DNA of 64,000 nucleotides, taken from positions 45,342 through 109,341 of the forward strand of contig NZ_JACEOL010000038.1 of assembly GCF_013868055.1 (NCBI RefSeq), given 5' to 3'. Numbering within the stretch: position 1 is the first letter of the stretch; each line of letters starts with the position of its first letter. Both the position numbers and the translations under genes were made by a program. Origin of the DNA: Thermoactinomyces mirandus. GTDB lineage: Bacteria; Bacillota; Bacilli; Thermoactinomycetales; Thermoactinomycetaceae. Below the pieces are notes generated by a model. It made no database searches, had not been told where the DNA came from, and saw nothing but the letters and a program-made list of their open reading frames with translations. Shown in pieces: positions 18,331 to 26,725 of the stretch.

Positions 18331-19025
18331 CACTTTTTCTCCTTTACAACATGAAGGAATAACTTCTCGAGATTCTCATCCCGGTTGACCTTCCCCTGAT
18401 ATTTAAGCAAACCATTGCTTACGATCCCGATATGTTCTGCGATTCGGGAGACTTCAGACAAAATATGGCTTGAAAGAATAACCGTAATTCCCTTTTCGGG
18501 AAATGAACCTATTAACTGCCTCAGTTTTCGAATCCCTACCGGGTCCAGTCCATTTGCAGGTTCATCGAGGATCAGCAGTTCAGGATCGCCCAAAAGGGCC
18601 ATGGCAATTCCCAGTCTCTGTTTCATCCCCATGGAAAATCGCGACGCCGGCTTTTTGCCGGTATTTTTCAAATCCACCAACTCAAGCACTTCATCAATCC
18701 TTTTTTTCGGAATCTCCATCAGCTTAGTGTGAACAAGAAGATTTTCGGATGCGGTCAGATTTCCATACAATGCAGGTGTCTCAATCAGGGAACCGATTCG
18801 TTCAAGATGCTTTCGCTGCCACGGTTCACCAAAAACAGCAATTTCGCCTGCACTGGGTTTTATTAAACCGACAAGCATTTTTAAAATGGTGGATTTGCCT
18901 GCCCCGTTAGGCCCAAGCAGGCCATATACCGATCCCTTTGGCACTTTGAGGGAAATATCATCTACAGCAAGCTGTTTCCCGTAATATTTTTTTAAATTTC
19001 TCGTCTCAAGTATGAGGTTTGACAT
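18330..19025 (-). CDS. Lantibiotic-protection ABC ATPase, LanF/MutF-like
   Basis: A 231-residue ATPase with Walker A GPNGAGKST (about 36-44), Q-loop region IETPALYGNLTA, signature SMGMKQRLGIA (a family-typical variant lacking SGG), Walker B LLILDEPANGLDP and the H-loop SSHILSEV. This S-x-GMKQRLGIA form is characteristic of the BcrA/LanF drug-resistance ATPases. ATG 19025 has only a weak GAGAG site. First gene of the FEG-RK operon. Confidence 0.88.
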   Translation of the reverse strand: MSNLILETRNLKKYYGKQLAVDDISLKVPKGSVYGLLGPNGAGKSTILKMLVGLIKPSAGEIAVFGEPWQRKHLERIGSLIETPALYGNLTASENLLVHTKLMEIPKKRIDEVLELVDLKNTGKKPASRFSMGMKQRLGIAMALLGDPELLILDEPANGLDPVGIRKLRQLIGSFPEKGITVILSSHILSEVSRIAEHIGIVSNGLLKYQGKVNRDENLEKLFLHVVKEKK

Positions 19026-19103
19026 AGGATCACACTCTCTCACAGATGGATAAGTATTTTTTTCATTTACTAATTTAACTGGTATTTATAAAGAATTTAT
19101 CAA

Positions 19104-19146
19104 GACAAAAAAATAACTGTCGTCTTTTTAAAGCTGACAGTTATTT
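19104..19146 (-). terminator. Intrinsic terminator after the PmtA-DedA-RK operon
   Basis: AAATAACTGTC (19111-19121) pairs with GACAGTTATTT (19136-19146); on the minus strand seven T follow. It separates this operon from the LanFEG operon that starts 80 bases further on. Confidence 0.85.
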
Positions 19147-19213
19147 CCTGCTATTGATTTTATCTTTTCATAAACCAACAGACGGAATGGGAGGATATCC
19201 AATATTGTCTTTT

Positions 19214-20296
19214 TTATTTCTGCGATTCGACGGGCAGCCACACATGAAAACTGATCATTTCTTCCTCGCTGTCCGCCCAGATTTTTCCTCCATGGAGTTC
19301 AACAAGCCTTTTTGCAATCGCAAGCCCCAAACCGGTCCCGCCAGTCTCTTTTGACCTGGATTTTTCAAGCCGGTAAAAGCGGTCAAACAAATGGGAAAGG
19401 CTTTCTGTATCAATGGGCTGTGCTTTATTTTTTATTGTCATCCGTACCCCCTGATTCTCAGGCACAAGACTCATCCATACACTGCTTGGCTTAAGGCTGT
19501 ATTTAAGGGCATTGCCCAACAAATTTTCTATTACTCGAACAAATTTGTCGGGTTCTATTTGTACATAATATTTTTCTTTTGGAATCATTACTTCTAACAA
19601 AAGGCTTTCTTTCAAAAGGCTTTCTTTTTCAAACAAAGGCCCATAATCAATCACAAATTGGAGCAGAATGTCATTCAGACACAATCGTTTTTTGTAAAGT
19701 TGGATCTCATTTCCTTGAATTCTTGTGTATTCAAACAGATTGTCAATCAGGTCTTCAAGCACCTCGATCCGGTCAAAGGCAATGTGAATACAGGTTTCCA
19801 ACTCGCAAGCATTCCGGTATTTCTTGTCCTTGACCAATTGAAGATACCCTTTTACGGATGTCAGTGGTGTTCGCAAATCATGGGATATGCCGCTGATCAG
19901 TTCATTTTTGCTCTTTTCCAGATCTCTTTCATGGTCAAATTTGTTCTTGAGTTCAATGGACATGGTATTGATATTCCTGCACAGTTCTGCGATTTCATCA
20001 TTTCCCCGGATTTCAATCGTGGTGCCAAACCCTTTGTTGGCAATTTCCGTCACTTGCCTGGAAATATATTTAAGGTAGTTAATTTTTCTGTAAATAAGGA
20101 GATAGAATATGATTACGAAAAAAACAATACCCATAAAAAATACAAAAGCAGAAACTGGCTTGTAAAAAGGACTCATCTGCGGGGAACGATATATGGCCCG
20201 GGAAAAGATCCCCAGGGCGACCAGTGTGGTCACATAACTTACAGCAATCGCAATAACAAGTTGAAGGCTTAATCTGGTTTGCAATTTACGCTTCAT
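19214..20296 (-). CDS. Sensor histidine kinase, VanS/SpaK-like
   Basis: A 360-residue kinase with two close membrane helices (about 10-32 and 46-70) and almost no extracellular part, which suggests it senses within the membrane. HAMP linker (70-125), H-box GISHDLRTPLTSVKGYL near 140, N-box NLLGNALKYS, and GTGLGLAIAKRLVELHGG. The G1 box is degenerate: MTIKNKAQPID replaces the usual D-x-G-x-G, a feature also seen in lantibiotic-responsive SpaK/NisK-type kinases. Its start overlaps the regulator stop by 4 bases. Last gene of the operon. Confidence 0.85.
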   Translation of the reverse strand: MKRKLQTRLSLQLVIAIAVSYVTTLVALGIFSRAIYRSPQMSPFYKPVSAFVFFMGIVFFVIIFYLLIYRKINYLKYISRQVTEIANKGFGTTIEIRGNDEIAELCRNINTMSIELKNKFDHERDLEKSKNELISGISHDLRTPLTSVKGYLQLVKDKKYRNACELETCIHIAFDRIEVLEDLIDNLFEYTRIQGNEIQLYKKRLCLNDILLQFVIDYGPLFEKESLLKESLLLEVMIPKEKYYVQIEPDKFVRVIENLLGNALKYSLKPSSVWMSLVPENQGVRMTIKNKAQPIDTESLSHLFDRFYRLEKSRSKETGGTGLGLAIAKRLVELHGGKIWADSEEEMISFHVWLPVESQK

Positions 20297-20994
20297 TCTA
20301 TTTTATACCCCACTCCCCAGACATTTTTCAGGTAGATCGGTTTACGCGGATTTTCTTCAATCTTTTCACGGATATTGCGTATATGAACCATAACCGTATT
20401 CTCCAATTCCATCATTGGTTCTTTCCAAACCATCTCATATATTTTCCTGCTGCTGAAGACCATCCCCTGATGACGGGCAAGAAGCTCCAGGATCGCGAAT
20501 TCCTTGGGAGTAAGCTTAACTTCCTTATTATTGACAAAAACCTGGTGAGTTGCCGTATTGATTGTCAAATTGCCGATTTCTATCCGGCTGGCATTATCGG
20601 ATATACCGGAGTCATGCAAATGATTGCAACGAAGGTACCGCCTCAGCTGGGATTTTACTCTGGCAACCAGTTCCAGCGGATTAAAGGGTTTGGTAATGTA
20701 ATCATCCGCTCCCACACTAAGCCCGTGAATTTTATGCAGATCTTCAACTTTTGCCGACAGCATGATAATAGGAACTTCACTTTCTTCCCGAATCTTTAAA
20801 CAGGCATCAATTCCATCCATCTTCGGCATCATGATATCCAGAATAATAAGATGGACTTTATTTTTTGAAAGAATATCCAAAGCTTCGAGGCCGTCTCCTG
20901 CCTTAACAACTTGAAAGCCTTCATTTTTCAGGTAAATTTCAACAAGGTTGCGTATCTGAACATCATCATCAATCACCAGGATCGTTGGCTGCAT
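20293..20994 (-). CDS. OmpR-family response regulator
   Basis: A 233-residue regulator: receiver with DDDVQ, phospho-Asp in LIILDIMMPKMDG near 52, Lys in YITKPF near 101, then a winged helix with LTPKEFAILELL and VMVHIRNIREKI. Start at 20994 has GGAGGG six bases ahead (20997 is the alternative) and shares bases with the stop of the DedA gene, so translation is coupled. It partners the kinase that follows. Confidence 0.9.
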   Translation of the reverse strand: MQPTILVIDDDVQIRNLVEIYLKNEGFQVVKAGDGLEALDILSKNKVHLIILDIMMPKMDGIDACLKIREESEVPIIMLSAKVEDLHKIHGLSVGADDYITKPFNPLELVARVKSQLRRYLRCNHLHDSGISDNASRIEIGNLTINTATHQVFVNNKEVKLTPKEFAILELLARHQGMVFSSRKIYEMVWKEPMMELENTVMVHIRNIREKIEENPRKPIYLKNVWGVGYKIE

Positions 20995-21605
20995 CATGAT
21001 CCCTCCTGCATTCCCAAACCGGATTTTCGAAGGCGGGTTAAAAATAGAATTGAAACGGTCAGAACCAATAAAGTCAAAAGATACCAGCCATACTTTGTAA
21101 CCAATAACCCAATCTGCCCAATATGTCTTCCAAACAGTCTTCCTGCACAAAAGTAAATCAAAGTCCAGACAAAACCACTGGAACAGGAATAAAACGCATA
21201 TCTGCGATAAGGCATTTTGCCAATTCCGACAAGATAAGGGATCAGGTGGCGGATAACAGGAAAAAAATAACTGATGACCAGGGCAAAATGGCCAAAACTG
21301 GCAAGCATCGCCCGGGCTTTCTCTACATAGTATTCTGTTTTTTGCCTGTTTTTAACAATTGGCTCAAGAACAGGCGCTCCCAGATAATTGCCAAGGAGAT
21401 ATCCGATGGACAGCCCGGATACAACTCCCAGATAAGTGAGGATAAATGCAGGAATCGGCTTCAATAGACCAAAGGCGGTCAACGCCCCGCCTGTCATCAC
21501 AATCACTTCATCAGAAACCGGCATACCGACAATTCCCAACCACAGGGCCAGGAACAAAGCGACATATCCGTACTCTTGAACATAATCCAGCAATATATCA
21601 TACAT
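20994..21605 (-). CDS. DedA-family membrane protein
   Basis: A 203-residue polytopic protein of the DedA/SNARE-associated family, several members of which flip undecaprenyl phosphate or phosphatidylethanolamine across the membrane. Conserved acidic stretch GMPVSDEVIVMTGG near residue 28, SIGYLLGN near 67 and the basic motif YFFPVIRHLIPYLVGIGKMP near 114 are intact. AAGGAGA precedes ATG 21605. It stands between a phospholipid-methyltransferase-like gene and a two-component system in one tight operon, pointing to membrane lipid stress. Confidence 0.88.
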   Translation of the reverse strand: MYDILLDYVQEYGYVALFLALWLGIVGMPVSDEVIVMTGGALTAFGLLKPIPAFILTYLGVVSGLSIGYLLGNYLGAPVLEPIVKNRQKTEYYVEKARAMLASFGHFALVISYFFPVIRHLIPYLVGIGKMPYRRYAFYSCSSGFVWTLIYFCAGRLFGRHIGQIGLLVTKYGWYLLTLLVLTVSILFLTRLRKSGLGMQEGS

Positions 21606-21620
21606 TTCTTTTTCTCCTTC

Positions 21621-22190
21621 TTACTTATGGCAGACATACATAAACGCTGGCGGGATGTTTAAAGAGACAAATGAAATATCCACACGGGAAAATTTATTTA
21701 TCAACAACTTTTTCATTTGCAGGGAATATTGGAATGCAATAAAAATCCCGTCAGGTTTCAAGACATCAGCTGCTTGCTCAACAATACATTCCCGCATCCT
21801 TTTTTCGAACAACGCAAAAGGCAATCCTGAAACAATCACATCGGGCGCTTCCATGGCATTCAACCGGGAATAAAGATGCTCTTTCAGGTCCAGAGCATCC
21901 GCAAAACAAACCGTTCCGGGATATGAAGATTGTATGCGGTCACGCATTTGTTGATCCTTTTCAAATGCAAACAGCTTGCAGTCAGGCTGTTTAAACATAT
22001 GAATGTACTTTGTCAGAGCACCTGTCCCGGCACCAAGTTCTGCTACAATAGAGGTATTTTTCCAATCAATCGGTGCAAGCATTTTTGCCGCCAGAAATCT
22101 TGAACTGGGGGCAATACTGCCCACCTGGCGAGGTGATTGCACAAATTTGGAAATAAAGGTCAACGGTTCATTCAACTTTGCCAGACTCAT
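21621..22190 (-). CDS. Phospholipid N-methyltransferase-like (PmtA-type) SAM methyltransferase
   Basis: A 189-residue soluble class I methyltransferase. The N-terminus FVQSPRQVGSIAPSSRFLA is a hallmark of PmtA-like phospholipid methyltransferases (amphipathic membrane anchor plus PSSRxLA), followed by the SAM motif VAELGAGTGALTKYI near 50, the acidic FAFEKDQQM and VIVSGLPFALF. A ribosomal RNA adenine dimethylase-like fold is the alternative label. Substrate unproven; phosphatidylethanolamine or a related lipid is suggested by family and by the DedA neighbour. GGAGGAA precedes ATG 22190. First gene of the operon. Confidence 0.78.
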   Translation of the reverse strand: MSLAKLNEPLTFISKFVQSPRQVGSIAPSSRFLAAKMLAPIDWKNTSIVAELGAGTGALTKYIHMFKQPDCKLFAFEKDQQMRDRIQSSYPGTVCFADALDLKEHLYSRLNAMEAPDVIVSGLPFALFEKRMRECIVEQAADVLKPDGIFIAFQYSLQMKKLLINKFSRVDISFVSLNIPPAFMYVCHK

Positions 22191-22368
22191 ATCTTTATTC
22201 CTCCCTTCCGACAGGAACTATCATAAATAACAAAACTAAAGATACAGGGAGGAAAAAACTAAAGACTTTCTGAAGTCTGGAAAGAAAAGAATGCCTCTTT
22301 AATGGTTCATTTTCCTGACTTCTTGCCGGCAAAAGGCACATTTCCGCCAAACGAAAAAGAGACCGCGG

Positions 22369-22662
22369 TCAGTATTTCTTCCGTAGGGCCATCCAGTAAA
22401 TCAAGCCGGAAAAAATGGTCAGGGAAGATAACGTGGTTATAGCAACCCTTAGTACCTTATACTCTACATTTACCCATCCCGTATAAAAAATAATGATCGA
22501 CAAACCGCCAAACAGGAACACAAACAAAAAGCTGAACAGTTTATATCCCAGAAATCGGGCCCGCTCATCCTTCCCTTCCCTGGCAATCATTACAACGAGC
22601 CCCAAAAAAGCAAAAAAGGCAAACCCCGCCAAACCGTTGGTAATCATTATTGCTGTTTCCAT
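22369..22662 (-). CDS. Small membrane protein paired with XRE regulator
   Basis: A 97-residue protein with three predicted helices (about 8-27, 42-62 and 72-92) and a lysine-rich end. Layout resembles DUF2178-type proteins that are routinely encoded right after a YgzD-like XRE repressor, though I cannot assign the family firmly. The ATG at 22662 lies 4 bases after the XRE stop, so the two are co-translated. Role unknown; such pairs are thought of as membrane-linked regulators. Confidence 0.6.
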   Translation of the reverse strand: METAIMITNGLAGFAFFAFLGLVVMIAREGKDERARFLGYKLFSFLFVFLFGGLSIIIFYTGWVNVEYKVLRVAITTLSSLTIFSGLIYWMALRKKY

Positions 22663-22665
22663 CAC

Positions 22666-22896
22666 CTAATTCCCTCCATTCGGTTTACTATACTGAAACA
22701 CTTCCGTTATGTCCGCATCCAGCGCATCGGCTATCTCAAAAGCCAGTTTTAAGGATGGGGTATATTTTCTGTTTTCAATCGAGATAATCGTTTGTCTGCT
22801 TACGCCTGCCTTTTCCGCCAACGCTTTTTGTGTCATTTTGCGTTCGGCCCTCAATACCGCAATTCGATTGGTTAACTGTCCACCAGGCTTCTTCAT
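22666..22896 (-). CDS. XRE-family transcriptional regulator (YgzD-like)
   Basis: A 76-residue single-domain Cro/CI-type protein: RIAVLRAERKMTQKALAEKAGVSRQTI gives helices 1 to 3 and SRQTIISIENRKYTPSL the recognition helix, close to the standard YgzD-like consensus. ATG 22896 is preceded by AAAGGGG. A 38-base palindrome 30 bases upstream is a likely autoregulatory operator. Confidence 0.85.
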   Translation of the reverse strand: MKKPGGQLTNRIAVLRAERKMTQKALAEKAGVSRQTIISIENRKYTPSLKLAFEIADALDADITEVFQYSKPNGGN

Positions 22897-22926
22897 TTCA
22901 TTCCCGCCCCTTTTAAGTCAACTTTT

Positions 22927-22964
22927 CTTTACTTATTGTAAAGTATATTTTACTGTAAGTAAAG
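22927..22964. promoter_or_regulatory. Palindromic operator upstream of the XRE gene
   Basis: CTTTACTTA (22927-22935) is mirrored exactly by TAAGTAAAG (22956-22964), and between them GTAAA and TTTAC repeat the half-site once more. The dyad sits just upstream of the XRE start and overlaps where its promoter must be. Confidence 0.65.
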
Positions 22965-23108
22965 GAAATTTTACATTATTCTGTAAAAAACTTTATGGTT
23001 TTGTTTTTAATCGTGGAGACAAACTTGCCTGTTTTGGTATGCTTCTGCTAAAAAATCACCGCCGAACCTGAATGAATTTATGGATAACAAGGAATTAATT
23101 ACTTAGTA

Positions 23109-23125
23109 AAGTTTATGGTAAACTT
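23109..23125. promoter_or_regulatory. Palindrome upstream of the NtrB-like kinase
   Basis: AAGTTTA-TGG-TAAACTT, a perfect 7-3-7 inverted repeat 35 bases before the kinase start. Its AGTAAAG/CTTACTT-like flanks echo the half-sites of the XRE operator 150 bases away, so a shared regulator is possible. Confidence 0.4.
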
Positions 23126-23159
23126 ACTTTATAGAATGTAAAAGGGAGAACAGTTTTTC

Positions 23160-25178
23160 ATGAAAAGAACTGGCGTCATTGTTTTTGTAAACGCTTTAGT
23201 CCTCTTCATTTATCTGAATCTTCCGTATACAATAAAAGGAAGTGCCGAGGTACCAAGGCATGAAAAGAAAGTTTATCGCATTGCGGGAGATCAGCATTTG
23301 CCGCCATTTTCCTATATTGATGAGACAGGAGAATTTACCGGATTTAGTGTTGAATTGTTCAAGAGGATCGCAGAAAGGAAAAATATTATAATCAAGCTGA
23401 TTCCCATGCCCTCCTACAAAGCAATGGAATCATTAAAAAAAGCTGAAATTGATGCTATTTTGGGAATGAAATATTCCAGTAATATGAGTCAATTTTTATT
23501 TTCTGATCCGTACTTTATCGTAACGGATGCAATCGTAGTACCAAAAAAAGAAGCTCAGTCAATCCGCACATTGACTGATTTGCGCAACAAATTAATCATA
23601 ATGCAGGAGGATCATTCAGTTCTTTCGATGATAAAAAATGTCCGTGGTTCACAAATTGCTATTGCTCTTAACACGAGAGATGCTTTTAATTTATTGTTGG
23701 ACCATCGGGCAGACGGATTAATCACAAACAAATGGACGGCTGCATATTACCTGAAAAAGCTTGATACACAATCACAATATGAGATTCTTAATGGATTGAC
23801 CGGGACATCATCCGAATTAACAGCTGTGATTGATCCGAATGAGCAGGAATTGCTGGAAATGATAAATACTGCTTTGGAGGAAATGAAGAAAGACGGAGAG
23901 TACGTGGAAATACATTCACAATGGTTCGGCAGTATTACTGAAAAACAGTTAAAAGAACTCAAGTTTCTGATTACAGTGCTGATCGTATTTATTTTTATAA
24001 TTCTGGCAGCATTATCTGTTATTTATTTATGGAATAAAAAACTGAAAGCCCAGGTAAAAAAGCGAACCGCCGATCTGGAATCTGCCAGTAAACAATTATA
24101 CAGGCAACAAATGGAATTGTTAAAAGCAGATCAATTTAAGGAAACCATATTTAACAATATTTATTCCGGGATTATTACTTTTGATCATAAATACAATCTT
24201 ACAAGTATAAACAAACGCGCACGCTCCATTTTAAATTTCAAAGAAAAACAAGTTGTACAAGCTGAAGAGATTTTATCGTTACCGATTATAAAGCGATTTT
24301 TTGCAGAATACCAAAAATTTGTTTCCCTGAAAGGAAAAGAAGAGATTTTTTCTAAAGAGATAGAATTGAATGACAAATGGGAACAACGATCCATCTTGTT
24401 TCGTATGATTCCGCTCAATGGAAAGGATCAAATGGCTGACGGGCATTTGATCACTCTTACAGATCGGTCAGAAGAAAGAATGCTGGAGAAAAAGCTTGCC
24501 CTGCAGGAAAAAATGGGCGCCCTTGGCAGGCTGGTGGCGGGGGTTGCTCATGAAATTCTGAATCCGTTAACAACCTTGAAAATGTTTACAGATATGCTTC
24601 CCAAAAAGTACGCAGATCCTGCTTTTCGCGATGAAATGATACTGCATGTGCCTGAAGCAGTAAATCGGATGAACCGGATTGTGGAAAGTCTGTTGGGATA
24701 TTCCCGCCGCCATGAAGTAAAGCGGAAGAAGTTTGTACTAAAGGATTGTTTGGAGTCCATCATTTCCATAATGAGACCGACATTGAAAAAAAACGGGGTT
24801 CAACTTGTGTCAGAACTGAATGAAAACGCAGCAGGATACGGTGATCCAAACCAGGTAGGGCAGATCATCTTGAATTTTATGATCAATGCCCTGGACGCTA
24901 TGATAAACAGTACAGAAAAAGTTATGACGGCCAAGGCCTTTAATGATGATCAGTATGCTTATATCAAGGTTTCTGATACGGGATGTGGCATTGATCCGGA
25001 AACGATTGATCATTTATTTGAACCATTCTATACCACAAAACCGGACGGAGTCGGGCTGGGCTTGTCACTTTGTTATCAATTGGCAGAAGAAAACAATGGG
25101 ATGATAGAGGTACGGGTGCTGGATAAAGGTTCGGAATTTACCATCAAATTCCCTTCCGTAAAGAAGGAGGAAACCTGA
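23160..25178 (+). CDS. NtrB-like sensor histidine kinase with solute-binding-protein sensor
   Basis: A 672-residue kinase. N-terminal membrane anchor (about 5-22), then a complete extracellular amino-acid-binding (SBP family 3) domain, about 38-260 (YRIAGDQHLPPFSYIDE, TGFSVELFKRIAE), a second membrane helix (about 268-290), a coiled linker, a PAS-like domain (about 320-440), the H-box VAGVAHEILNPLTTL near 462, N-box NFMINALDAM, G1 SDTGCGI and G2 GVGLGLSLCYQLAEENNG. The binding domain should sense the solute directly. It is encoded one base before the sigma-54 activator and upstream of a TAXI-TRAP transporter, so it likely senses that transporter's substrate. GGGAG precedes the ATG. Confidence 0.92.
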   Translation: MKRTGVIVFVNALVLFIYLNLPYTIKGSAEVPRHEKKVYRIAGDQHLPPFSYIDETGEFTGFSVELFKRIAERKNIIIKLIPMPSYKAMESLKKAEIDAILGMKYSSNMSQFLFSDPYFIVTDAIVVPKKEAQSIRTLTDLRNKLIIMQEDHSVLSMIKNVRGSQIAIALNTRDAFNLLLDHRADGLITNKWTAAYYLKKLDTQSQYEILNGLTGTSSELTAVIDPNEQELLEMINTALEEMKKDGEYVEIHSQWFGSITEKQLKELKFLITVLIVFIFIILAALSVIYLWNKKLKAQVKKRTADLESASKQLYRQQMELLKADQFKETIFNNIYSGIITFDHKYNLTSINKRARSILNFKEKQVVQAEEILSLPIIKRFFAEYQKFVSLKGKEEIFSKEIELNDKWEQRSILFRMIPLNGKDQMADGHLITLTDRSEERMLEKKLALQEKMGALGRLVAGVAHEILNPLTTLKMFTDMLPKKYADPAFRDEMILHVPEAVNRMNRIVESLLGYSRRHEVKRKKFVLKDCLESIISIMRPTLKKNGVQLVSELNENAAGYGDPNQVGQIILNFMINALDAMINSTEKVMTAKAFNDDQYAYIKVSDTGCGIDPETIDHLFEPFYTTKPDGVGLGLSLCYQLAEENNGMIEVRVLDKGSEFTIKFPSVKKEET

Positions 25179-25179
25179 G

Positions 25180-26586
25180 ATGAAACCTTGTGTACTGATT
25201 ATTGATGATGAACCTGCAATCGGTTCATCCCTGCACTTTGCTCTTGAAGATCATTTTCGTACATTTGCGTGTACGAATGTTTCTGATGCTTACAAAATAC
25301 TGCAGAAACACGAAGTACATGTTATATTGCTGGATTTGCGATTGGACAATGCAGACGGATTGGATCTTCTTTCTGAAATCAAGGAAATGTATCCTGCAAT
25401 TCCAGTAATCATTATGACTGCATTCGGCTCTATTGAATCTTCCGTTGAAGCGATCAAAAGAGGAGCCTTTCATTATATTATGAAGCCTCCTGAAGTCGAC
25501 GAGCTTCTTTTACTTGTTAAAAAATCGCTTGAACATCAAAATTTGTATAATCAGGTACGGGAACTGAGCAAACAAATTGAAAAAATGAAAGGATACGATC
25601 AGATTATAGGAAAAAGTCCCCCAATGAAAAGAGTGTTCTCCATTATCGATCAAGTAAAGGACATTGATTCAAATGTTTTGATTACCGGTGAGAGCGGCAC
25701 TGGGAAAGAGTTGGTTGCCAGAGCAATCCATCATAACGGAAAGCGGCGAAATGGACCGTTTATTGCCATCAACTGTGCAGCAATACCGGAATCACTGCTT
25801 GAAAGTGAATTATTTGGCTATGCGAAAGGAGCATTTACGGGCGCTTCTTCCAGCCGAACCGGCAAGATTGAAGCAGCACAAAACGGAACACTGTTTTTGG
25901 ATGAAATTGGCGAAATGACTCCCCAACTGCAGGCAAAGTTGCTTCGTTTTCTTCAGGAAAAAGAAGTAACACCTCTTGGTTCCAGCGATACGATAAAAGT
26001 TGATGTTCGAATTATTTCGGCAACCAATCAAAATCTGCTTGATTTGATTGAAAAAGGGGATTTCAGAGAAGATTTGTATTTCCGACTAAGTGTAATTCCT
26101 TTGCATATCCCACCATTAAGGGAAAGAAAAGATGATCTCAAGCTCTTAATCCCCTATTATTTAAAAAAACATGCCGAAGTGATGAATCGGCCTGTACCAG
26201 CATTATCATCTGAAGCCCTGCAATGTCTCGAGCAATTCTCCTATCCGGGAAATGTAAGGCAACTGGCAAATATTCTTGAATACGCTGTTGCCATGGCTAA
26301 AAACAGACAGATTCAATCTTCTGATTTACCTTTTTTAATAACAGATCCCCTTAAATCCGATTTTAAAACTGAAAAAGATGAAAATAAGAATAACCTTCAA
26401 ATTCCTATACCATCTACCCTGAAAGAAGTGGAAAAAAAACTTATTCAAGCTGTACTTGATTATTGTAAAGGCAACCGCAGAAAAACTGCTTCCCTGCTCA
26501 AAATAAGCGAACGGAATTTACGTAATAAATTGAATCAATATAAAAAAGAAGATGAGAACTTTAAAATCGGCAAAAATTGCCGGTGA
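25180..26586 (+). CDS. Sigma-54-dependent response regulator (NtrC/DctD type)
   Basis: A 468-residue activator in three parts: receiver (1-120, phospho-Asp in VILLDLRLDNADG near 53), AAA+ domain (about 140-370) with Walker A GESGTGKE, the sigma-54 contact loop GAFTGA, Walker B GTLFLDEIGEM and the R-finger region FREDLYFRL, and a Fis-type helix-turn-helix at the C-terminus (NRRKTASLLKISERNLRNKL). It drives open-complex formation at -24/-12 promoters. The palindromic sites at 26568-26624, at the end of its own gene, and the sigma-54 promoter beyond them make the TAXI-TRAP genes its obvious target. Confidence 0.95.
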   Translation: MKPCVLIIDDEPAIGSSLHFALEDHFRTFACTNVSDAYKILQKHEVHVILLDLRLDNADGLDLLSEIKEMYPAIPVIIMTAFGSIESSVEAIKRGAFHYIMKPPEVDELLLLVKKSLEHQNLYNQVRELSKQIEKMKGYDQIIGKSPPMKRVFSIIDQVKDIDSNVLITGESGTGKELVARAIHHNGKRRNGPFIAINCAAIPESLLESELFGYAKGAFTGASSSRTGKIEAAQNGTLFLDEIGEMTPQLQAKLLRFLQEKEVTPLGSSDTIKVDVRIISATNQNLLDLIEKGDFREDLYFRLSVIPLHIPPLRERKDDLKLLIPYYLKKHAEVMNRPVPALSSEALQCLEQFSYPGNVRQLANILEYAVAMAKNRQIQSSDLPFLITDPLKSDFKTEKDENKNNLQIPIPSTLKEVEKKLIQAVLDYCKGNRRKTASLLKISERNLRNKLNQYKKEDENFKIGKNCR

Positions 26587-26624
26587 GGAAAATTTCTCCT
26601 CATTAAATGCGGCATTTTTTGCCG
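26568..26624 (+). promoter_or_regulatory. Two palindromic upstream activator sites
   Basis: CGGCAAAAATTGCCG (26568-26582) and CGGCATTTTTTGCCG (26610-26624) are matching inverted repeats whose centres are 42 bases apart, four helical turns. Between them lies a third dyad, GAGGA-N7-TCCTC. The first site overlaps the end of the activator gene. Distance to the sigma-54 promoter (about 55 to 110 bases) is typical for NtrC-type enhancers. Confidence 0.8.
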
Positions 26625-26673
26625 ATATTCACCTTAATTCCTTTCAAATCAAATAAAATCAATATGATTGATT

Positions 26674-26690
26674 TTGGCATCATTTTTGCG
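26674..26690 (+). promoter_or_regulatory. Sigma-54 (-24/-12) promoter of the TAXI-TRAP operon
   Basis: TTGGCAT-CATTT-TTGCG has GG at 26676-26677 and GC at 26688-26689 with exactly ten bases between, the invariant sigma-54 spacing. Start of transcription is expected near 26701, 25 bases before the TAXI gene. Confidence 0.88.
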
Positions 26691-26725
26691 TTATTAAAGA
26701 TAAATTATAAAAAAGGGGAGTGTAT

